A DNA stretch of 64,000 nucleotides from RYN-230 sp963844695 (GTDB lineage Bacteria; Actinomycetota; Actinomycetes; Streptosporangiales; Streptosporangiaceae), in assembly GCA_963844695.1 (NCBI GenBank), contig CAWJPL010000035.1, positions 432,564-496,563 of the forward strand, in the 5' to 3' direction. Shown in pieces: positions 8,853 through 16,782 of this stretch; position 1 is the stretch's first letter, and every line of letters starts with the position of its first letter. The notes under the pieces are model-generated. The model made no database searches. It had not been told where the DNA came from and was given only the letters and a program-made list of their open reading frames with translations. Made by a program: the position numbers and the translations under genes.

Positions 8853-9142
8853 CTCCGGCCCCTGTCAATCCCCCGCGAGACGCGAGCCCCGCCCTCGCCA
8901 GCCGGCGCCCCTCCCCCGCCAGCCCGGCGCCCCTCCGCCCCGACCCGCGCGCCTCACCCCGGCGCCCCATGATGACGTGCAATATCTGACCCGCGGCGCC
9001 CCCTATTGACCGTGATCATGGTCGCCAGGGCTCGGGGTGCCCCGCGCACCCGGCCGGCCCGGCCATAAGGCACGCTTGGCGGGTGAGCTGGCCGCAGCGG
9101 GGAAAGAGCATCAACGACACCACCCGGGGGTGACGCTCAACG

Positions 9143-10120
9143 ATGTCCGGAAGCAACGGCAAGCCAGCCTGGTTCGAGCCCGAGCTGGCCACGCTGACCA
9201 AGGACCGGTTCTCCAACCCGGCCTGGATGTACGAGCGCAAGCTGGACGGCGAGCGGTGCCTGGCCTTCCGCGACGGCGACCAGGTCCGGCTGATGACCCG
9301 CAACCGGAAGATGGTCAGCAGCACCTACCCCGAGCTCGTCGAGGCGCTGGCCGCCCAGCAGTCCGGCGACTTCGTGGTCGACGGCGAGGTGGTCGCGTTC
9401 GACCACGGCCAGACCCGCTTCGCCCAGCTGCAGCAGCGGATGCAGCAGGCCCACCCGTCCGCGGATCAGCTGCGCACCGTGCCGGTCCAGTACTACATCT
9501 TCGACGTGCTCTGGGCCGACGGCACCGACCTGCGCCGGCAGCCGCTGCGGGAGCGTAACCAGCGGCTGCAGGAGCTGCTGGACTTCGCCGACCCGCTGCG
9601 CTTCACCGAGCACCGGGTCGGCGACGGGGTCGAGTTCTACTCCGAGGCCTGCCGCCTGGGCTGGGAGGGGCTCATCGCCAAGCGGGCCGACGCCCCCTAC
9701 CAGGCCGGCCGGACCAAGGACTGGCTGAAGTTCAAGTGCGAGAACAACCAGGAGCTGGTCATCGGCGGGTTCACCGACCCGCAGGGCACCCGCACCGGCC
9801 TCGGCGCCCTGCTGCTCGGGTACTACGACAGTGAGGGGCGGCTGGTCTACGCGGGCAAGGTGGGGACCGGGTTCAACCAGCAGACGCTGGACCGGCTGCA
9901 CACCGAGCTCAGCGAGATGGAGCAGGACCGCAGCCCGTTCGAAGCCGGCGATCTGCCCCGCGAGCGCGGGGTGCACTGGACCAGGCCCCGGCTCGTCGCG
10001 CAGATCGGCTTCAGTGAATGGACCACGGACGGGCGGCTGCGCCACCCCAGGTTCCAGGGGCTCCGCCGGGACAAGAGCCCGGCCGAGGTGATCCGGGAGG
10101 TTCCGCAAGAATATGCCTAG
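9143..10120 (+). CDS. ATP-dependent DNA ligase (LigD ligase-domain type)
   Basis: The 325-residue protein is a minimal ATP-dependent ligase. Motif I is ERKLDGERC with the adenylated lysine K33; the downstream EGLIAKRADAPYQAGRTKDW covers motifs IV-V, and an OB-fold domain follows (residues about 205-320). It matches the ligase module of LigD, here as a separate protein, and overlaps the polymerase gene downstream by 8 bp. Such operons act in non-homologous end joining, normally with Ku, but no Ku gene lies in the window. The 290 bp upstream (8853-9142) hold no other gene that I can see. Confidence 0.92.
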   Translation: MSGSNGKPAWFEPELATLTKDRFSNPAWMYERKLDGERCLAFRDGDQVRLMTRNRKMVSSTYPELVEALAAQQSGDFVVDGEVVAFDHGQTRFAQLQQRMQQAHPSADQLRTVPVQYYIFDVLWADGTDLRRQPLRERNQRLQELLDFADPLRFTEHRVGDGVEFYSEACRLGWEGLIAKRADAPYQAGRTKDWLKFKCENNQELVIGGFTDPQGTRTGLGALLLGYYDSEGRLVYAGKVGTGFNQQTLDRLHTELSEMEQDRSPFEAGDLPRERGVHWTRPRLVAQIGFSEWTTDGRLRHPRFQGLRRDKSPAEVIREVPQEYA

Positions 10121-11066
10121 CACCACGACCCGTGAGCAGCTGAAGGTCGGGCGGCTGACCGTCGCCCTGTCCAACACCGGCAAGGTGCTCTTCCCCGACG
10201 ACGGGATCACCAAGGGCGAGCTCATCGGGTACTACCAGGCCGCTGCCGAGCAGATGCTGCCCTACCTGCGGGAGCGTCCGCTGGCCATGGCGCGCTACCC
10301 GGACGGGATCACCGGCGAGCGCATCTTCCAGAAGAACGTGGGCCGCCATTTCCCGGACTGGATCCCCCGGGTCAACGTGGGCAAGCAGGGCGGCACGCTC
10401 CGCCAGGTGGTCGTGGCCAAGGCCGCCGACCTGGTCTACCTGGCCAATCAGGCCTGCGTCGAGCTGCACCCGTTCCTGAGCCGGGTCGGACGAGAGGACG
10501 AGCCGGACCAGCTGCACCGGCCGGACATGCTGATCTTCGACCTTGACCCGCCCGACGGCCGCCACTTCGAGGCGGTCCGCACCGCCGCGCTGCGGCTGCG
10601 CGAGATCCTCGACGACCTGGGGCTGACCGCGTTCGTGAAGACCACCGGCAGCAAGGGGCTGCATGTACAGGTCCCGCTGAACGGCCGGGAGGAATTCGAC
10701 CCGGTGCGCGAGTTCGCCCACCAGGTGGCCGAGGTGCTCGCCGCGGCCGAGCCGGATCTGGTCACCGTGGAGCAGCGCAAGGACGCCCGGCACGGCCGCG
10801 TGTACGCGGACATCATGCGCAACGCCTACGCCCAGACCGCGGTCGCGGCGTACTCGGTCCGGGCCCGCCCGCACGCCCCGGTCGCGACCCCGGTGAGCTG
10901 GGACGAGGTGGCTGACCCGGCGCTGGCCGCGGACAGTTTCACCCTGCGCGCCATGCCGGACCGGCTGGCCCAGCTGGCCAAGGCCGGCGACCCGTGGGCC
11001 GGGATGTCCCGGCACCGCCAGGGGCTGAGCCGCCCCCGGCGCCTGCTGGCCCGCAAGCAGCCGTGA
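10113..11066 (+). CDS. LigD-type polymerase/primase (AEP superfamily)
   Basis: This 317-residue protein is the polymerase module of bacterial end joining (archaeo-eukaryotic primase fold). The catalytic DxD is in LIFDLDPPDG, and the HVQVPL and RKDARHGRVYADIMRNAYAQT segments are characteristic. It fills gaps with ribonucleotides at broken ends before ligation. It overlaps the ligase gene by 8 bp, giving a split two-protein form of LigD; I see no phosphoesterase module. About 110 bp separate it from the DinB-like gene, so the operon probably ends here. Confidence 0.92.
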   Translation: MPSTTTREQLKVGRLTVALSNTGKVLFPDDGITKGELIGYYQAAAEQMLPYLRERPLAMARYPDGITGERIFQKNVGRHFPDWIPRVNVGKQGGTLRQVVVAKAADLVYLANQACVELHPFLSRVGREDEPDQLHRPDMLIFDLDPPDGRHFEAVRTAALRLREILDDLGLTAFVKTTGSKGLHVQVPLNGREEFDPVREFAHQVAEVLAAAEPDLVTVEQRKDARHGRVYADIMRNAYAQTAVAAYSVRARPHAPVATPVSWDEVADPALAADSFTLRAMPDRLAQLAKAGDPWAGMSRHRQGLSRPRRLLARKQP

Positions 11067-11181
11067 CCGGGGCGGGGGAGCAGGCGGAAAGGGCGTTAGG
11101 GAATGTAGGGTCTCGGGTTGCGGTGCCAGCGGGCTGCGGAGCGGGCCAGACCGCCCGGGCCCAGAGAAGCGAGGTGTGCTG

Positions 11182-11688
11182 GTGAACATCGGCGAGTTGC
11201 TGGTCGAGGAGTTCGGCCGGATCCGCGGGGTGGTACTGGGCGCGGTGCGCGGGCTTTCCACGGACCAGCTGGCGTTCCGGCCTGATGAGCGGTGCAACTC
11301 GATCGCGTGGCTGGTCTGGCACCTGACCCGGATCCAGGACGACCACGTCGCCGACGTCGCGGGGACGCAGCAGGCCTGGACGGCGGAGGGCTGGGCCGAC
11401 CGGTTCGGGCTGCCCTTCCCGGTGGCCGAGACCGGGTACGGGCACAGCAGCGCGGAGGTCGCGGCGGTGCGCGCGTCCGCCGACCTGCTGGTCGGGTACC
11501 ACGAGGCCGTGTTCGGGCACACCGTCGAGTACGTGCGGGGCCTGGCCGACGCGGATCTGGACCGGGTGGTGGACGAGCACTGGGATCCGCCGGTCACGCT
11601 GGGCGTCCGGCTGGTCAGCGTGGTGTCCGACGACCTGCAGCATGGCGGTCAGGCCGCCTACGTGCGCGGGATGCTGCCCGCCCGCTGA
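11182..11688 (+). CDS. DinB family (DUF664-like) protein
   Basis: The protein of about 168 residues has the four-helix DinB/YfiT pattern with metal-binding histidines expected at NSIAWLVWHLTRIQDDH, and again near the end at VVSDDLQHGGQAAYVRG. Actinobacterial members include mycothiol-dependent transferases that detoxify electrophiles. GTG codons at 11176 and 11182 are both possible; 11182 is preferred because GAGG ends 7 bases before it. The gene ends 2 bp from the truncated end of a decayed sigma-factor gene on the other strand. Confidence 0.8.
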   Translation: MNIGELLVEEFGRIRGVVLGAVRGLSTDQLAFRPDERCNSIAWLVWHLTRIQDDHVADVAGTQQAWTAEGWADRFGLPFPVAETGYGHSSAEVAAVRASADLLVGYHEAVFGHTVEYVRGLADADLDRVVDEHWDPPVTLGVRLVSVVSDDLQHGGQAAYVRGMLPAR

Positions 11689-11689
11689 G

Positions 11690-12420
11690 CCCGCCAGATC
11701 TGGATGTCGTCTGTGAGCAGGCTCACCACCGCGTCGATGTCATGTGCTGCCAGAGCTGTGGCCAGGCGGCGGGCTGTCTTTTCCTCCGCGGGTGTTCCGG
11801 CCCGGGCGGGCGGTGCCTCGGGTGACGGCGTGTGCTGGCGCAGCGTCGTACGGGCACGGCTCAGCGTCATCGCCACGGCCTCCTGGCTGGAGCCGATGAT
11901 GCCGGCGGCCTCACGGGAGGTGAAACCGAGCACGTCCCGGAGGATGAGCACGGCGCGGGCGCGCGGCGAGAGCAGTGCAGCGCGGTGACGAACGCCAGCG
12001 ACACCGCTTCGTTCCGCTCGACCCGCACCTCTGGACCCGGGTCGCTGTCGGGCAGGCCGTCGAGCAGATAGTCGGGGTATGGCTGAAGCCAGGTGACCTC
12101 GATCGAGCCGGTTGGCACCGGCGCGTGGCCGGGCAGGGGCTGGGTCATCTGCGGTCTCCGCGCGGCCTTGCGGACCAGATTCAGGCAGGTATTGGTCGCG
12201 ACGCGGTACAGCCAGGTGCGCACCGACGCCTTGGCCTGGAAAGCCGGGAGTCCACGCCAGGCCGCGACCAGGTCTCCTGCAGCGCGTCGTCGGCGTCGTC
12301 AAAGGAGCCGAGCAGCCGGTAGCAGTGCAGGTGCAGTTCGCGGCGGTGCGGCCTGACCAGCTCGGCAAAGGCCGCCTCGTCGCCGGAGCGGGCCAGGTCC
12401 AGTAGCGCGCCGTCGGTCAT
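11690..12420 (-). pseudogene. ECF sigma factor, frameshifted and truncated
   Basis: Reading through three frames restores an ECF sigma factor. Region 2 is clear (AAFAELVRPHRRELHLHCYRL, then FDDADDALQETW); after a one-base loss near 12270 it continues with ASVRTWLYRVATNTCLNLVR, and after a second loss near 11987 region 4 follows (LLSPRARAVLILRDVLGFTS, then SQEAVAMTLSRARTTLR). The start of the SnoaL-like C-terminal domain typical of this long ECF group is present (ALAAHDIDAVVSLLTDD), but the rest is replaced by sequence running into the DinB-like gene. The missing C-terminal domain argues for real decay; the two one-base shifts alone could be sequencing errors. Confidence 0.8.
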
Positions 12421-12496
12421 CTGCGCCGCTCTCCTCTCGAGGGTGCCCGCTCGGGCGGCCGGTGAGCCGTTGAGGCCCGCCGCCGCCAGCGCGGTA

Positions 12497-12720
12497 TCAC
12501 CTGGAGGCCTGGGCCTCGAAGTGCCTGGTGAGGGGAGTCAGGTAGAAGGTCGCCCAGTTGGCATCCAGATGATCGTGCCAGGTCCGGTGACAGCCGAGCG
12601 CGTCGGCATCTTCCGGTTCGCCGTCCTGGTCGATGACCAGGCGGGTCCCGCCGTCCGCGGCGCGAGCGTGAACCGGACGAGCGTGTACCGCCCCGGCTCC
12701 GCCGGGCCGCCGGCTGGCCG
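12497..12720 (-). pseudogene. SRPBCC (AHSA1-like) domain fragment
   Basis: Only the C-terminal third of an SRPBCC-fold protein remains. RYTLVRFTLA is followed, after a one-base frame change near 12658, by ADGGTRLVIDQDGE and HRTWHDHLDANWATFYL before the stop. The N-terminal part is absent because the helicase gene ends immediately upstream. It lies 76 bp before the decayed sigma-factor gene on the same strand, so both may be parts of one lost operon. Confidence 0.6.
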
Positions 12721-12723
12721 CGA

Positions 12724-14742
12724 TCAGGCCGGGCCGAACAGGGAGTCGAGCGCGGCGTCGATCGTCGCGGCGAGCGGCCCGATCTTCGGCAGCACCGGCT
12801 CGGGCGGGGTCGCGTCCACGGCGTCGCACTCGGCCAGGGCGGCCGGGTCGAGGAACCGGGTCAGCTGGCCGTAGCCGTGCCGGTCGTCCGAGGCCATCCG
12901 GTGGTGATGCATCCGCAGCGGTGCGTACAGGTACAGCTGGTCCCGGGCCCGGGTCACCGCCACGTAGAACAGCCGCCGTTCCTCCTCCAGCCCGGCCCGG
13001 CTGGACAGGGCCATATCGCTGGGCACGGCCCCGTCTACCAGGTGCAGCAGGTGCACCACCGGCCATTCCAGTCCCTTGGCCGAGTGGATCGTGGACAGGA
13101 CCAGGTAGTCGTCGTCCAGCCGCGGCGGCCCGGCCAGGTCCGACGAGGACACCGGCGGGTCGAGGGCCAGCTCGACCAGCGCGTCGTGCAGCGAGGGGCG
13201 GGTCGCCGCCGCGTCGACCAGGCGCTGCAGGTCGGCGATGCGAATCCCGGCGTCGGGGTAGCGCTCGCGGATCGGGGCGTCCAGCGCGGTCAGGATGCCC
13301 GCGGCCCGGTCCGCGGTGCGCTCCCGCCCCACCGCGTCGGCCAGGCAGGACATGGTGTCCGCCACGGCCGGGCGGGCCCGCGGGGGGAGCACGTCGGCCG
13401 CGGCCTTCCAGTGCTCCCACAGTTGCGGATCGCCCAGGCCCAGCGCCCCGATGAAGCGGCGGGCGTGCACCGGCCCGATTCCTTCGTGCAACCGGAGCAG
13501 CCGGAACCAGGCCAGGTCGTCCGCGGGGTTGGTGACCACCCGGGCCGCGGCCATGAAGTCCTTGACGTGGGCGGCCTCGGTGAACCGGATGCCGCCGTAC
13601 TTGATGAACGGGATGCGCCGGACCGAGAGCTCGACCTCCAGCACGTCACTGTGCGTGGCCGCGCGCATCAGCACGGCCTGGTCGCGCAGGTCGGCCCCGG
13701 CCTCGCGGGCCTCCAGCACCCGGCCGCAGATCTCCCGGGCCTGGGTCGCCTCGTCGTGGCAGCGGACCAGCTGGGGACGGGCCCCGGTCCCGCGCTCGGC
13801 GCGCAGGGCCAGCTCCAGGCCCTCGGACTGGGGCCGGACCGTGTTGGCCAGCCGCAGCACCGCGTCCTTGGACCGGTAGTTGCGGGCCAGCCGGATGACC
13901 TCCAGGCCCGGGTAGTCCGCGGCCAGCGCACGCAGGTGCGCGGGGTCGGCGCCACGGAAGGCGTAGATGGCCTGGGCGTCGTCGCCCACGCAGGTCAGGC
14001 CCAGCCCGTCGGGGCGCAGCAGCCGGACGATGTCGGCCTGGATCGCGTTGACGTCCTGGTACTCGTCGACCAGGACGGCGTCGAACATGGCGCGCAGCAC
14101 CGGGCCCGCGGCCGGGTCGGCCAGCGCGGCCCGCCACAGCAGCAGCAGGTCGTCGAAGTCGACCAGGCCGTGCTGGCGTTTGTGCGCGGTGTAGCTGCGG
14201 AACAGGCCGGCCAGCTCGGTCTCGAAGCCGGCCACCCACGGGAACTGAGCCTTGATCACCTCGGGCACCGGCGCGCGGGTGTTCACGCACCGGGTGTAGA
14301 TGTCCGCGCAGGTACCCGCCCGTGGTGCCCGCCGCTGGCTGGTGACCAGGCCGTTCTCGGCGCGCAGCGTGTCCATCAGGTTGGTGACGTCAGGCGGGTC
14401 GATGACGCTGAACTCCGGCGGCAGCGAGAACGACTCGGCGTGCGCCCGGATGATCTGATGGGCTACCGCGTGGAAGGTGCCGCCGACGACCCGGTCGGCG
14501 GCGCTCGCACCGCGCGGCGTGACCCGGGCCAGCATGTCGTCCGCGGCCCGGCGGGTGAACGTCAGCAGCAGGATCCGGCTGGCCGGCGTGCCCTGGCTGC
14601 GCAGCCAGCCCGCCCGGGCGACCAGGGTCCGGGTCTTGCCGGTGCCCGCCCCGGCCAGGACCAGCAACGGCCCGGACTGATGCGTGGCCGCCCGGCGCTG
14701 GTCGTCGTTGAGCCCGTCAAGGACATCCGCCGGTTCGAACAT
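12724..14742 (-). CDS. UvrD/PcrA-like ATP-dependent DNA helicase
   Basis: The 672-residue superfamily 1 helicase starts at ATG 14742. The Q motif (LNDDQRRA) and Walker A (AGAGTGKT, residues 30-37) sit at the N terminus, Walker B is VDEYQDVN, and STIHSAKGLEWPVVHL plus FYVAVTRARDQLYLYAPL form the C-terminal motifs. A long extension upstream to 14934 is open but has no helicase character and is excluded. It probably unwinds DNA 3'-5' in repair. A TACATT hexamer ends exactly 7 bases before the ATG, so the mRNA is probably leaderless. The C-terminal tail is short and has no HRDC domain. Confidence 0.92.
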   Translation of the reverse strand: MFEPADVLDGLNDDQRRAATHQSGPLLVLAGAGTGKTRTLVARAGWLRSQGTPASRILLLTFTRRAADDMLARVTPRGASAADRVVGGTFHAVAHQIIRAHAESFSLPPEFSVIDPPDVTNLMDTLRAENGLVTSQRRAPRAGTCADIYTRCVNTRAPVPEVIKAQFPWVAGFETELAGLFRSYTAHKRQHGLVDFDDLLLLWRAALADPAAGPVLRAMFDAVLVDEYQDVNAIQADIVRLLRPDGLGLTCVGDDAQAIYAFRGADPAHLRALAADYPGLEVIRLARNYRSKDAVLRLANTVRPQSEGLELALRAERGTGARPQLVRCHDEATQAREICGRVLEAREAGADLRDQAVLMRAATHSDVLEVELSVRRIPFIKYGGIRFTEAAHVKDFMAAARVVTNPADDLAWFRLLRLHEGIGPVHARRFIGALGLGDPQLWEHWKAAADVLPPRARPAVADTMSCLADAVGRERTADRAAGILTALDAPIRERYPDAGIRIADLQRLVDAAATRPSLHDALVELALDPPVSSSDLAGPPRLDDDYLVLSTIHSAKGLEWPVVHLLHLVDGAVPSDMALSSRAGLEEERRLFYVAVTRARDQLYLYAPLRMHHHRMASDDRHGYGQLTRFLDPAALAECDAVDATPPEPVLPKIGPLAATIDAALDSLFGPA

Positions 14743-14755
14743 GAAGACGAATGTA
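14743..14755 (-). promoter_or_regulatory. -10 element for leaderless helicase mRNA
   Basis: On the minus strand TACATT (14750-14755) lies 7 bases before the helicase ATG, so transcription would start at or next to the start codon. No ribosome-binding site is present in between. Confidence 0.45.
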
Positions 14756-15144
14756 ACGGTCGCGGCCGGGCGGGGCGAGGCCCCACACCGGGAGAGATCC
14801 GGACGGCCTCCCCCAGGCGTACGTCCACCGGCGGCCGTGGGCTCGGCACGCCACGGCCCCCGCCATCGCGCGGCGGTGCGACCCGGCACGCAATTCCGTA
14901 TCCAGGCGCAAGCTGTCTGCCACCGGCAATCCATTCAGCATGGCAAAGTCCGGTCCGGGGAGGTCGCGACTCGTCCGCCCAAGCCAGCGGCCCATCCGCC
15001 CTGGCCGGCGACCTTTCTGCCCTGGCCCGCGACTTGCCTGGGGAGCGCCCCGTCCGCCCGCCCGGCGCCCTTCCGTCCAGGCCACCATGGATGTCACTGG
15101 TCTGCCCGCAGACTGCGGGGTTGCTGAGTAATACTTGAAAAGAA
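14756..15144. other. intergenic region without a recognisable gene
   Basis: Frames are open on both strands because of high GC, but none has a protein-like composition. Around 15000-15040 an imperfect direct repeat of GCCCTGGCC followed by GCGAC occurs twice. I see nothing else. Confidence 0.4.
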
Positions 15145-15173
15145 TTGCTGGTCATTGCGGGAGGGATTAGGTT
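15145..15173 (+). promoter_or_regulatory. candidate promoter for small Cys protein
   Basis: TTGCTG (15145-15150), a 17-base spacer and TAGGTT (15168-15173) make a fair vegetative promoter in a locally AT-rich stretch, about 65 bases before the ATG at 15241. The -10 matches only at TANNNT. Confidence 0.35.
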
Positions 15174-15240
15174 CGAAATGGCGCCGAGGAGCCGGGCCGT
15201 GATGGACGGCGCGTGCACCTAGGGTCACCGAGGAGCGGGG

Positions 15241-15492
15241 ATGCCCAGTTCAGCCGTCCCGAACACCGATCTGCCCGACCCTGATCTGCCGGACACCAGG
15301 ATTGGCTCCGGGACAGCCGACGACGCCTGGGGAGCCAGTGCCACGCTGCTGCGCTGCGACGGATGCGGGGCTAGCGTCCTGATCGACCAGGGGGAGCACC
15401 AGTACGGCGGGCTGGTGCGCGGCTTCCTGGGCCACCATTCGGGGTGCGGCAACGCGGTGCAGATCACCAGGACCCAGCCCGGGGAGACCTGA
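15241..15492 (+). CDS. small cysteine-rich hypothetical protein
   Basis: This 83-residue protein has an acidic, proline-rich N terminus and a possible metal site: CDGCG at residues 39-43, and a later HHSGCG. I do not recognise a named family. A purine-rich GAGGAGCGGGG immediately before the ATG supports the start, and a promoter-like sequence lies upstream. It converges on the PRC-barrel gene. The three cysteines and nearby histidines suggest a small zinc-binding protein, which is inference only. Confidence 0.55.
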   Translation: MPSSAVPNTDLPDPDLPDTRIGSGTADDAWGASATLLRCDGCGASVLIDQGEHQYGGLVRGFLGHHSGCGNAVQITRTQPGET

Positions 15493-15551
15493 GCCGCCCG
15501 CGCCTAACTCACCTGCCGGCCGCCGGCTACCCGCCGGCCCTGCTCAGCTGT

Positions 15552-15589
15552 CGGCCGCCTGCTCACCCGCCGGCCGCCTGCTCACCCGC
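15552..15589. repeat. perfect 19-bp tandem repeat, two units
   Basis: The unit CGGCCGCCTGCTCACCCGC occurs twice without gap (15552-15570 and 15571-15589), with further partial copies on both sides. It lies between two convergent genes, just past the PRC-barrel stop. It is too short to be a CRISPR and may be slippage-derived. Confidence 0.8.
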
Positions 15590-15596
15590 CCGCCGC

Positions 15597-16259
15597 TTAC
15601 TTGGAGTGGTGATCGAAGTCCACCGGCGGCAGGTCCTGCACCTCGTGCTTGCTGATGCTGAGATGGATAGTGTCCCCGACCCGGGACACGGCCTTGATCG
15701 GGATGGCCACGTCCTTGCGGCCCCACAGGTGCCCTTCTTGCAGCAGCACATGGGTGACCTGATGATCGCCGGGGTCGACGACCAGTCCCTGGATGTGCCC
15801 GATCCGGCCGTCCGTGGCCTCGACCGGATCGCCGCGCCGCACTTCTACTTCACCGAGCGGAATGCGGTCGTAGGTGATCGTGGGCGAGAACCCGGCTGCG
15901 CCAAGGTCCACGCCACCCGGCGTCTCCACCCCGGGAGTGAGGCCGTAGTACGGCCAGGCGCTCACCTGCTGGGGTCCGTAGGCCGCGTACCCGCCGCTGC
16001 CGGGCACGAACTGAGTCTCCTCAGCCGAGTCGAGGTGCTCGAACTCGGCCAGGGTGCAACGCAGCCGCACGTCGCCCGCGGACGCGTCGACCAGGTCGAG
16101 TGGCACCAGCCGGCCGAGCCCCTCGCGGCCCTCGGGCTCGACCACGAGATCTGTGACGGTCTTTGCCACAGGGTCCACCACCAGCCGGGACACCTCGCCG
16201 CACACTCCGTCGGTGCAGTGGGCTTGCGACCCGATGGTGAATTGCGTCATTTCTCCCAC
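15597..16259 (-). CDS. PRC-barrel domain protein
   Basis: The 220-residue protein has two related halves. Residues about 5-75 (FTIGSQAHCTDGVCGEVSRL) and about 135-205 (VRRGDPVEATDGRIGHIQGL, then VTHVLLQEGHLWG and KDVAIPIKAV) each form a PRC-barrel-like beta domain, joined by a Gly/Pro/Tyr-rich linker. Such proteins are common in soil actinobacteria, and their function is largely unknown. GTG at 16259 is preferred because GGAGG stands 6 bases before it; an ATG three codons later has too short a spacing. Confidence 0.8.
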   Translation of the reverse strand: MGEMTQFTIGSQAHCTDGVCGEVSRLVVDPVAKTVTDLVVEPEGREGLGRLVPLDLVDASAGDVRLRCTLAEFEHLDSAEETQFVPGSGGYAAYGPQQVSAWPYYGLTPGVETPGGVDLGAAGFSPTITYDRIPLGEVEVRRGDPVEATDGRIGHIQGLVVDPGDHQVTHVLLQEGHLWGRKDVAIPIKAVSRVGDTIHLSISKHEVQDLPPVDFDHHSK

Positions 16260-16681
16260 ACTGAGCCTCCGTCATTCCGGACTGGACCCACAGCAATGCA
16301 GTGCCCGGCCACACGCAGTAAACACCTTCCCAGGCCGGAGCCGCTCAGCCTGCGGCTCGTGGGCCGGATTTCGGGCGCAGATTCCGGGGATCCGGTCACG
16401 CTGCGCGATAGCGCGTCCAGCCGCCAACCAGTCACGCGGCGGCCGCGTCGTCTCAGTGATCAAATTGAGCCAGTCCGGCGCGGTCTAGCCCATGATCACG
16501 CTAATGTGCTACTTCTCGCGCCGGACCCGACGGACAGCAGCACGCCGACGCCGACCGACGCCAGCACGCCGACGCCGACGCCCGCACGGCGGCTCCGGGC
16601 GACGGCAGCACCCCGGACCCGGGGGCAGCAGCACCCCGAGCCCCAGCCCCACAAGCAGCTGACCTCGGATGCATGAGCGAA
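16260..16681. other. intergenic region with Thr/Pro-coding repeat relic
   Basis: No complete gene is supported. A plus-strand stretch at about 16520-16665 would encode a Thr/Pro/Ser-rich tail (TDSSTPTPTDASTPTPTP, then after a frame change DGSTPDPGGSSTPSPSPTSS and a stop), the type of sequence seen at the end of secreted actinobacterial proteins. No matching body precedes it, so it is probably a relic or a chance product of the repeats. Confidence 0.3.
16538..16579 (+). repeat. 24-bp direct repeat, two copies
   Basis: CAGCACGCCGACGCCGAC occurs at 16538-16555 and 16562-16579, a period of 24 bases, which codes for TPTPTDAS-like units in one frame. Confidence 0.7.
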
Positions 16682-16712
16682 GGGGTCCGGCGATTCGCCG
16701 GGGCCCTTTGTT
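16682..16712 (+). terminator. hairpin terminator candidate
   Basis: GGGGTCCGGCGA pairs with TCGCCGGGGCCC across a minimal loop, followed by TTTGTT. The stem extends with AAGGG/CCCTT-type pairing. It follows the Pro/Thr-coding relic and precedes the membrane-protein gene. Confidence 0.5.
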
Positions 16713-16782
16713 CATGAACTGGGTACATCATTGGATGGACAAGGCCTGATCCACGTCGTCGTCCCAGCCACGGCGACGGAAG

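Noticed and set aside
12877..15138. 753-codon plus-strand frame over the helicase gene
   Set aside because: The minus strand encodes all SF1 helicase motifs; the plus frame has only low-complexity sequence.
15552..15595. CRISPR array
   Set aside because: The 19-bp repeats are directly adjacent without spacers, and no cas gene is present.
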